From BJGO01 sp964640655 (GTDB taxonomy: Bacteria > Bacteroidota > Bacteroidia > Chitinophagales > UBA10324), in the NCBI GenBank assembly GCA_964640655.1, contig CAZXFT010000022.1:1-50681 (forward strand): a DNA stretch of 50,681 nucleotides, read 5' to 3'. A program made the position numbers and the translations under genes. A model generated the notes under the pieces. That model saw only the letters and a list, made by a program, of their open reading frames with translations, did no database searches and was not told where the DNA came from. Shown piece by piece: positions 45,191 to 50,681 of the stretch (the first letter of the stretch is position 1; the number at the start of each line of letters is the position of its first letter).

Positions 45191-46126
45191 TTAATTTATA
45201 AAAAGTGATGAGATGGACTTGTGTTCGTACATGTTGCGGATAGACTGTGCAAATAATTCACCTACACTGAGTACTCGTATCTTATGTGAAGGACGTTTCA
45301 AAGGAATAGTATTACAAACAACTATCTCACTGAGATGTGATGCTTCAATTTTTTCTATTGCTGATCCAGAAAGAACCGGATGTGTACACAATGCACGAAC
45401 TGACTTGGCTCCCTTCTCCGTTAATAGTTTTGCGGCGTTGCAAAGCGTGCTGGCTGTGTCAATGATATCGTCAACCAGAATCACATCTTTACCCGTTACT
45501 TCACCTATCACAGTCATAGATGCAATTTCGTTGGCACGTTTGCGATGCTTATCACAAATTACCATTTCGCGGCCAAAAAATTGGGCTAAATGACGTGCAC
45601 GATTAGTGCTACCTACATCAGGTGACGCGAAAATGATATTATCTAAGTTAGGAAGTGAACTGAGATATGGAATGAAGATGGTGTTGCTTTCCAAGTGATC
45701 TACCGGAATATCGAAAAAGCCCTGAATCTGAGGTGCATGCAAATCCATAGTCATAATTCTATTGGCACCTGCTGCAACCAAGAGGTTAGCCATTAGTTTG
45801 GCAGCAATTGCTACACGTGGTTTATCTTTTCTATCCTGGCGTGCATATCCGAAATATGGAATTACAGCGGTAATATAGGCCGATGAAGCTCTGCGAGCAG
45901 AGTCTATAAGTAACAGTAATTCAAGAATGTTTTCTGCTGGTGCGAAAGTGGATTGTATAAAAAACACATAATCGCCTCGTACCGATTCTAATATAACAGG
46001 TGAAATCTCACCATCGGCAAAGCGCTGCACTTTGAGATTACCAAGTCCAACACCATATGCCTGTGCAATTTCTTTGGCTAAGTACTCTGAGGAAGTGCCG
46101 GAAAAGATGCGTACTAATGATTCCAT
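45191..46126 (-). CDS. prs: Ribose-phosphate pyrophosphokinase
   Basis: 311 residues. It makes PRPP from ribose 5-phosphate and ATP for purine, pyrimidine, histidine and NAD synthesis. Motifs include MTMDLHAPQIQGFFDIPVDH (divalent metal and regulatory segment), VGSTNRARHLAQFFGRE with KHRKR (flexible-loop region), and the PRPP-binding DVILVDDIIDTASTLCNAAK. ARQDRKDKPRVAIAAK is the ATP-loop region. It heads the prs-rplY-pth transcript, with a consensus -7 element 16 bases upstream. Confidence 0.97.
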   Translation of the reverse strand: MESLVRIFSGTSSEYLAKEIAQAYGVGLGNLKVQRFADGEISPVILESVRGDYVFFIQSTFAPAENILELLLLIDSARRASSAYITAVIPYFGYARQDRKDKPRVAIAAKLMANLLVAAGANRIMTMDLHAPQIQGFFDIPVDHLESNTIFIPYLSSLPNLDNIIFASPDVGSTNRARHLAQFFGREMVICDKHRKRANEIASMTVIGEVTGKDVILVDDIIDTASTLCNAAKLLTEKGAKSVRALCTHPVLSGSAIEKIEASHLSEIVVCNTIPLKRPSHKIRVLSVGELFAQSIRNMYEHKSISSLFIN

Positions 46127-46142
46127 TTTTCGTTAGGGTGCG

Positions 46143-46150
46143 CAAAGATA
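46143..46150 (-). promoter_or_regulatory. -7 promoter element of prs
   Basis: On the minus strand TATCTTTG matches TAnnTTTG exactly, 16 bases before the prs start codon at 46126. Confidence 0.55.
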
Positions 46151-46206
46151 TTAAAGTATGCGACTTTGCGAAATAACTCTTAAACATTGAGAATCAGCCC
46201 AATGAG

Positions 46207-46494
46207 CTACTTTTTTTTAGGGTACGAGTTTTTAATGGAATCTAATTCCGATGGCTTATCGTTCTTAGGCTTAGGTTTGGGATCGCCATCTGCACCTCCG
46301 GGCTTTTTAGCATCTCCGTTTACTTTTTCATCCGGCTGTTCGATATCAGGACTTGCTGATATAGTATCTGTTTTTAATACCAAACTGTCAGTAACTATTT
46401 TTCCGGTTTCCCCTGATGTCTGCTGGGTGGTGGATGAATTTTTGCAAGCAATTAAACTCAAAATCAAAAGACTACTGAACAATAATTTTCTCAT
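46207..46494 (-). CDS. Small charged lipoprotein of unknown function
   Basis: 95 residues. MRKLLFSSLLILSLIACKNS is a lipoprotein signal with lipobox SLIAC and Cys17 as first mature residue. The mature chain is short, polar and low in complexity, with Pro/Lys/Asp-rich segments (GGADGDPKPKPKNDKPS) and a basic end (YPKKK); it is probably disordered. No family is recognised. It begins 23 bases inside the 3' end of the upstream T9SS gene, so it is probably translated from that message. It could be a small partner of that secreted protein, but this is only inference. Confidence 0.65.
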   Translation of the reverse strand: MRKLLFSSLLILSLIACKNSSTTQQTSGETGKIVTDSLVLKTDTISASPDIEQPDEKVNGDAKKPGGADGDPKPKPKNDKPSELDSIKNSYPKKK

Positions 46495-48352
46495 TTCTGA
46501 TGCTTGTTTTTCCGTTGGTTATTCTTAAAAAGTAGATTCCTGGAGTTAGTAGATTAGTATTGAAACCAATCGTGTATGCATAGTTGGCTGCCAATTCTTT
46601 ATCTGCAAGGTGCTGAACAAGTTTACCGTTAACATCAAAAATATCAATGCTAACCGTTTCATATTCCTGAACCTTAATTTCTAAATTAAAATGGTTAACA
46701 ACCGGATTAGGATAAACCTTAGTTTCAGCGCTTTGTGCAGAAAGCAGTTCATCTGATACAGGTGCGCCATTTGTTATTTCACAGACGTTATTGCCATACA
46801 CATTATTACTTCTGGCATAAATTCCGAATACCCAAACGGTAGGTGTTGTTGTAGCAGGACTTCTTGAAACGGCTCCGTAATCTCCCCATCGTTCGTAAGT
46901 ACTTTGATCAGGTTCCACATCTATATAAGTTAAACCATTTTTAACACTGAGTGGTGTACCAAAATTCATATTGTCATCACATACAATTACTTCTAAGCCC
47001 GGGTTTATGGTAGTTGATGCTTTTTCGTACATAAAGAGTACTGTTTTATCTGTTTGCGAATTGGTAAATGGAGCCATTGCCGGATAACCTATATCAACAT
47101 TCGTTTGACCGTATTTTTTAGTAGTTGCAGAAAGTGGGTTCAGGTTGATTCTAGCATAATAGATACCGTTGTATCCGCTTTGGTAGGATGCTGTGAATGC
47201 ACAATGTATCATATTGTTTAAAAAGAAAGCATGCTTCATTCTGCAGTCACCTATATCTAAATCCTGACTACTGCTACCCCCCGGTTGTACCGCATTGCTG
47301 CCTATCTGAAATGAGCTAACTGATGCAGAGTATCCGTTAATCTGAGGGTTGCTCCCTAAATCATTGGTCAGATCATAGATTTGAATTTTACTGCCACTGC
47401 TTGCAGAACGAACACCACAAAGAACTATACCCGGGCCATAATTTCCGGTTAGTCCATAACTACATGGCATCAAGGTGAAACTACCCTGATTTTGATCGTC
47501 CTTGATATTGCTCCAATACAGGAAATTAAGAGTACCGCCTGCATATAGTGGCGCTTTAGTCATTTGGAACAAGACAGATTCTTTGAAAAAGTCATTATTG
47601 TCAAAGAGGTTTGCAGTTACATACACCTCATTGTTCGATACACCTATGTTCGGATAATCTGCCCAGCGGTTTGCTACACTGTTGCTGATTTTTATTTTAT
47701 AATAATACCATCCGTCAGCAGGATTGGATGTTTTAGAGAAAAAGCAAAGAATATGTGATGTTGATGCGGTGAAGCCGTGCAGCATCGTTAGAAAAAATCG
47801 ATCACTACCACTATCATAAATCACTTTGGGATCAAACAAGATACTAGTCATAGAATTATCATTTACAAATGAAGTAAACGATTTGCTGCCTTTCAATTGG
47901 CCTGTAGTTGTGTAATATCTGATGTTAGAATTAACTGCTGTTACAATGTTGCCATCTTTTGATACCGCTATACTGTTATCAGGTGGATATGAACCATCAA
48001 ATACATTGGCATCAAACTGAGCATTTATCTGAATGTTAGCTCTGCTGGATCCTGCAACTTCATCTTCGGTTCTGTATGAGTCAATTAAATGTTTGTCCGG
48101 ATATGAATTTTTAAGGGCTAAGAGTTCCGGGTCTTTTATACCTTCATCTTCAATTCTTCTGAATTGAAAATTCCAGTCCGGTTCGTCCATGTTTGGTTGT
48201 ATAAATCCGGAACATTCAATACTCATTAACTGATTGCGAGTTGCGCTGCCGCTTGAGCTATGAGTTGCATTTGGGTCTAAAGTTTTTGAAAATTGTGCCT
48301 GTACAGTAAAACTGATAATGCTGATCAGTATGAATGTTGTAATTTTTTTCAT
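46472..48352 (-). CDS. Beta-propeller-like secreted protein, T9SS type A sorting domain
   Basis: 626 residues from the ATG at 48352; a TTG codon directly upstream is unlikely to be the start. The signal peptide MKKITTFILISIISFTVQA is typical. Beta-rich repeats include YPPDNSIAVSKDGNIVTAVN, FDPKVIYDSGSDRFFLTMLH, WADYPNIGVSNNEVYVTANL and CRMKHAFFLNNMIHCAFTAS, which suggests a propeller. No enzyme motif is recognised. The C-terminus, KVYPNPVVNHFNLEIKVQ, then IDIFDVNGKLVQ and TPGIYFLRI, is a clear type A sorting tail. The gene overlaps the small lipoprotein gene by 23 bases and lies 140 bases after a terminator. Confidence 0.87.
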   Translation of the reverse strand: MKKITTFILISIISFTVQAQFSKTLDPNATHSSSGSATRNQLMSIECSGFIQPNMDEPDWNFQFRRIEDEGIKDPELLALKNSYPDKHLIDSYRTEDEVAGSSRANIQINAQFDANVFDGSYPPDNSIAVSKDGNIVTAVNSNIRYYTTTGQLKGSKSFTSFVNDNSMTSILFDPKVIYDSGSDRFFLTMLHGFTASTSHILCFFSKTSNPADGWYYYKIKISNSVANRWADYPNIGVSNNEVYVTANLFDNNDFFKESVLFQMTKAPLYAGGTLNFLYWSNIKDDQNQGSFTLMPCSYGLTGNYGPGIVLCGVRSASSGSKIQIYDLTNDLGSNPQINGYSASVSSFQIGSNAVQPGGSSSQDLDIGDCRMKHAFFLNNMIHCAFTASYQSGYNGIYYARINLNPLSATTKKYGQTNVDIGYPAMAPFTNSQTDKTVLFMYEKASTTINPGLEVIVCDDNMNFGTPLSVKNGLTYIDVEPDQSTYERWGDYGAVSRSPATTTPTVWVFGIYARSNNVYGNNVCEITNGAPVSDELLSAQSAETKVYPNPVVNHFNLEIKVQEYETVSIDIFDVNGKLVQHLADKELAANYAYTIGFNTNLLTPGIYFLRITNGKTSIRNEKIIVQ

Positions 48353-48447
48353 CAAGTGCTTATAAATGGTTCGCTAATCTAACTGAATTTTTCATTGACA
48401 TTGTTTAACAAACGAGCAATCAAAAAATAAGTTTAGGGCATAAAAAA

Positions 48448-48465
48448 AGCCTGCAAAAGCAGGCT
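48448..48465 (-). terminator. Rho-independent terminator of the 48496-49272 gene
   Basis: AGCCTGC, loop AAAA, GCAGGCT forms a perfect seven-pair stem. On the minus strand it is followed by a run of seven T residues (plus-strand A-tract 48442-48448). It ends transcription of the T9SS gene ending at 48496. Confidence 0.85.
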
Positions 48466-48495
48466 CTTTATGTGTGTGTGTTGGGTACAATTTAA

Positions 48496-49272
48496 TTATT
48501 TATTCACTGTAAACTGAGCAGATAGTTTACGATCTCCGATGATAATTCCGGTGAAGTAATTTCCTGATGGCAACTGAGTTACGTCAATATTATAGGTGTT
48601 CAAACCTACTGAGGGGGTTAAAACAATTTCTTGAATCACCTGACCTATGCTGTTGTATACAAGCATACGAGCATCCGTACTTGCCGGTGTATAATATTGA
48701 ACAGTTACACTGTTTATTGCTGGATTAGGAGAAACAGATGTAATGGATGCCTCGTTACCATTTATTACCTGAACAGAGGCATCGGGTTGTACAACAATCT
48801 TATAGTAGTCAATGGTGTATGGTTGCTGTACCGGCGTCTGAGTAGCATTAATTATGGCATTTGCAACAACAGAAAACTGAATGGTGTAAATACCACTGCT
48901 TCCCGCAGCCGGTGTTCCCGTTATAAGTGCACAGCCTACAGAATCTCCTTCAAAGATTCCGGTTGCAGGATTGGTAACATAAGTGAATGGAACTGATGAA
49001 GGGATGGCTGATAATCCGCTGACGCTGGTAATGGTGATGTTTTGTATGGTAACAGCTACAGGAAATCCCCCAAGCTCAGCAACAGTGTCTTTAGGAACTT
49101 TGAAGTAAACTGATGAACTATAGGGAATCAACTCATAGGCTACAGGAAGGTTAGTGGCACTATCGGGAATAATTCCGGCACCCCCGCCTTGCGGCCAGGT
49201 TGGTGTGCAGTTTTGTGCTTGGACAAAATGAAATGTAAATGCTAATAAAAATGCGAGTAAAAGTTTTTTCAT
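48496..49272 (-). CDS. Small secreted protein, T9SS type A sorting domain
   Basis: 258 residues. A signal peptide ends at FHFVQAQN (about residue 20). The middle of the chain (about 25-165) is a beta-rich Ig-like stretch including YELIPYSSSVYFKVPKDTVA and GCALITGTPAAGSSGIYTIQ, which resembles He_PIG-type putative Ig domains found in secreted proteins. The C-terminus, ITSVSPNPAINSVTVQYYTP, then MLVYNSIGQVIQEI and GNYFTGII, is a type A sorting tail. No enzymatic motif is recognised. It lies 58 bases after the amylase gene but has its own consensus -7 element and a strong terminator, so it may be independently transcribed. Confidence 0.85.
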   Translation of the reverse strand: MKKLLLAFLLAFTFHFVQAQNCTPTWPQGGGAGIIPDSATNLPVAYELIPYSSSVYFKVPKDTVAELGGFPVAVTIQNITITSVSGLSAIPSSVPFTYVTNPATGIFEGDSVGCALITGTPAAGSSGIYTIQFSVVANAIINATQTPVQQPYTIDYYKIVVQPDASVQVINGNEASITSVSPNPAINSVTVQYYTPASTDARMLVYNSIGQVIQEIVLTPSVGLNTYNIDVTQLPSGNYFTGIIIGDRKLSAQFTVNK

Positions 49273-49287
49273 GGATGGTTATGGTTA

Positions 49288-49304
49288 GTTTGAGTAACTC
49301 AAAC
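49288..49304. promoter_or_regulatory. Palindrome overlapping the promoter of a T9SS gene, candidate operator
   Basis: GTTTGAGTAACTCAAAC has eight-base arms around a single A. It overlaps the -7 element of the 48496-49272 gene and reaches to 16 bases before its start codon. A bound dimeric regulator would block initiation. Not followed by a T-run on either strand, so it is not a terminator. Confidence 0.4.
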
Positions 49305-49307
49305 GTA
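49300..49307 (-). promoter_or_regulatory. -7 promoter element of the 48496-49272 gene
   Basis: On the minus strand TACGTTTG matches TAnnTTTG exactly, 27 bases before the start codon at 49272. Confidence 0.45.
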
Positions 49308-49330
49308 CATAAAAAAAATCAAAAACTTAA

Positions 49331-50681
49331 TTACTTGAGTTGTTTTAAAACAACCCCGGAAAAAGGAGCTATTTCTAGTTGTGTGTCACTTCGTTTTGAT
49401 CTGAATTTTTTCTGTGTCAAGAAATTGTACCATACACTTTGACCTATCTCAATCATAGGGACGTTAACAGTCTTGTTAGATGAATTGATAATGATTACTA
49501 TTTTTTCATCGGGTAACGAGCGCTCAAATGAAAATATTCTGTCAATATCACTTGTGTACAGTGTTTTGTATGTACCAGTTTGCAAACATTTGCTGCTATT
49601 GCGTAATGCAATCATCTTTTGATAATAAAGCAACAACGTTTGATTTACTTCAACCACATCAGACTTGTTTCTTAATGTTTGATTGGGCAAAAACTGTTCT
49701 GGTTTATATTTAATATCAGGCCAGAGCATAGGCTTTCTGCAATCAGGGTCATTGGCTCCCCACATTCCCACCTCATCGCCATAGTATATCATTGGCGCAC
49801 CGATATATGTCATCTGAAACAACACACACAGTTTTAATTTTTCAAAACTTAGTTCATCTGGTTTTTGAGAATCAAATTCAGGATTGTGCTGCACCTGCGA
49901 TTTACCAAAATAATCTCCCCAATTGCGGAATGAATATTTGCCCGCATTATAAATCATTGAGCTCAAACGATTGGTATCGTGACTGTCAAACAGGTTCTGC
50001 ATCACATAACTCACTTGGGGAGCAAAAGTCTGTCGCAATAATTTTAGTCGTTTATCAAATTCCGATGCTTTGACCGCGGTGTTATCGCACATTAAAAACT
50101 CGTATGTTGCAAAAGAGAAATTGTAATTCATCACCGCATCAAACTCATCTCCGTTTAAATATGGTTTTAATACTTCAATACTGTCAACGACTTCGGCTGT
50201 CAAGTATGCATTAGGATTGATGAGTTTGACCCAGCGACGGTAATCGCGCCAGAAAGGATGCTTTACACAATAGGCTACATCTAATCGCCATCCGTCAACG
50301 CCAGAATTTATTCCTCGCTTATCAGGATTCATCCAGCGCTCTGTGCATTTCAATACATACTCTCGAGGACCATTCACAAGGCCTTCTTCGTCTTCATTCA
50401 GCTCCGGTAATTGCTTAATACCAAACCATCCTTCATAATCGAAAACCGATTTTTTCTTCTTATCATCGAAGGACTTTATCTGAAACCAGTATTTATAAGT
50501 GCTTTCTTTTTGTTTCTTCACCACATCTTTAAAGGGAATACTCTCCTGCCCCATATGATTAAACACTCCATCGAAGATGATGTACATTCCACGTTTATGT
50601 ACTTCCTCAATCAGTTTCAAAACAAGCTTGTCAGCTGAAGTCCATTTCCAGGTATCCGGATTACTGAATTCTTCACTTGCA
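49331..50681 (-). CDS. GH13 alpha-amylase-family enzyme (5' end off the window)
   Basis: 449 residues are visible; the frame is open to the right edge, so the N-terminus is missing and the apparent TTG start at 50620 is not real. The (beta/alpha)8 barrel has all four GH13 regions: IIFDGVFNHMG (region I), GVDGWRLDVAY with the nucleophile Asp (II), LTAEVVD with the acid/base Glu (III) and NLFDSHDTNRL with the transition-state Asp (IV). PMIYYGDEVGMWGANDPDCR is typical of the cyclomaltodextrinase/neopullulanase-like groups. A C-terminal beta domain closes the protein (IFSFERSLPDEKIVIIINSS). It cleaves alpha-glucans; exact specificity and cellular location depend on the missing N-terminus. A secreted T9SS gene follows. 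Confidence 0.93.
   Translation of the reverse strand, partial: ASEEFSNPDTWKWTSADKLVLKLIEEVHKRGMYIIFDGVFNHMGQESIPFKDVVKKQKESTYKYWFQIKSFDDKKKKSVFDYEGWFGIKQLPELNEDEEGLVNGPREYVLKCTERWMNPDKRGINSGVDGWRLDVAYCVKHPFWRDYRRWVKLINPNAYLTAEVVDSIEVLKPYLNGDEFDAVMNYNFSFATYEFLMCDNTAVKASEFDKRLKLLRQTFAPQVSYVMQNLFDSHDTNRLSSMIYNAGKYSFRNWGDYFGKSQVQHNPEFDSQKPDELSFEKLKLCVLFQMTYIGAPMIYYGDEVGMWGANDPDCRKPMLWPDIKYKPEQFLPNQTLRNKSDVVEVNQTLLLYYQKMIALRNSSKCLQTGTYKTLYTSDIDRIFSFERSLPDEKIVIIINSSNKTVNVPMIEIGQSVWYNFLTQKKFRSKRSDTQLEIAPFSGVVLKQLK

Noticed and set aside
49339..49354. Perfect palindrome GTTGTTTTAAAACAAC.
   Set aside because: It encodes the conserved C-terminal residues of the amylase (VVLKQ) and lacks an adjacent T-run, so it is more likely coincidental than a terminator or operator.
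1..50681. Search for tRNA, rRNA, insertion sequences, phage genes, toxin-antitoxin pairs and defence genes.
   Set aside because: No such gene or repeat structure could be supported on either strand; the small frames outside the listed genes are antisense shadows.

Overview
The window is chromosomal DNA from a member of the Bacteroidota. The main evidence is the type IX secretion system (T9SS) content: a PorP/SprF-family outer-membrane protein, one giant PKD-repeat protein with a type B (gliding-motility, CHU_C-like) C-terminal sorting domain, and five proteins with a type A C-terminal sorting domain. Further support comes from a BamA/TamA-family lipoprotein (TamL-like), a CarboxypepD_reg/plug/beta-barrel outer-membrane protein, and nine start codons preceded by the Bacteroidota -7 promoter element TAnnTTTG. 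DNA is AT-rich. Genus cannot be fixed from what is visible; an uncultivated Chitinophagales/Sphingobacteriales-like lineage would fit.

Layout. 1-6529 (minus): giant PKD protein followed by porP/sprF (cut by the left edge). 6791-11285 (plus): AsmA-like protein, a membrane histidine kinase and a TonB-C-domain secreted protein, tightly packed. 11286-15842 (minus): TamL-like assembly protein then an FG-GAP/VCBS T9SS cargo. 15814-21369 (plus): housekeeping run with a SpoU methyltransferase, purC, an EamA transporter, carA, eno and an FtsB/DivIC-like division protein. 21652-24252 (minus): SprB-repeat T9SS cargo. 24396-30310: YitT protein, TrmH, YkgJ-type Cys-cluster protein, RluD-type pseudouridine synthase, an unrecognised secreted protein, and a thyA-folA pair. 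30384-33236 (plus): outer-membrane beta-barrel receptor. 33238-40024 (minus): DUF4920 lipoprotein, lipid A-type acyltransferase, Y-family DNA polymerase, Ca2+-type P-ATPase and a glutaryl-CoA-dehydrogenase-like enzyme. 40121-43936: folB, a TMTC-like membrane/TPR protein and a divergent NHL-type T9SS cargo. 43945-46126 (minus): prs-rplY-pth. 46207-49272 (minus): two T9SS cargos and a small lipoprotein. 49331-50681 (minus): GH13 amylase-like enzyme, cut by the right edge.

How it fits together. Several genes serve the cell envelope: outer-membrane assembly (TamL, AsmA-like), lipid acylation, T9SS cargo and PorP, and receptor/TonB-related proteins. The rest is nucleotide, folate, translation and RNA-modification housekeeping (purC, carA, prs, thyA, folA, folB, rplY, pth, three RNA-modifying enzymes). 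Genes are packed very densely: no gene-free stretch exceeds 300 bases, the longest being 21370-21651 (one clear terminator) and 6530-6790 (two palindromes). No tRNA, rRNA, CRISPR array, insertion sequence, phage gene or attachment site was seen.

The window reads as ordinary core chromosome rather than an island. No confidently novel multi-gene system is present. The best leads are the TMTC-like glycosyltransferase-fold protein sharing a back-to-back promoter region with a T9SS cargo gene, the inverted repeat in the Y-family polymerase promoter, and an unrecognised secreted 465-residue protein.
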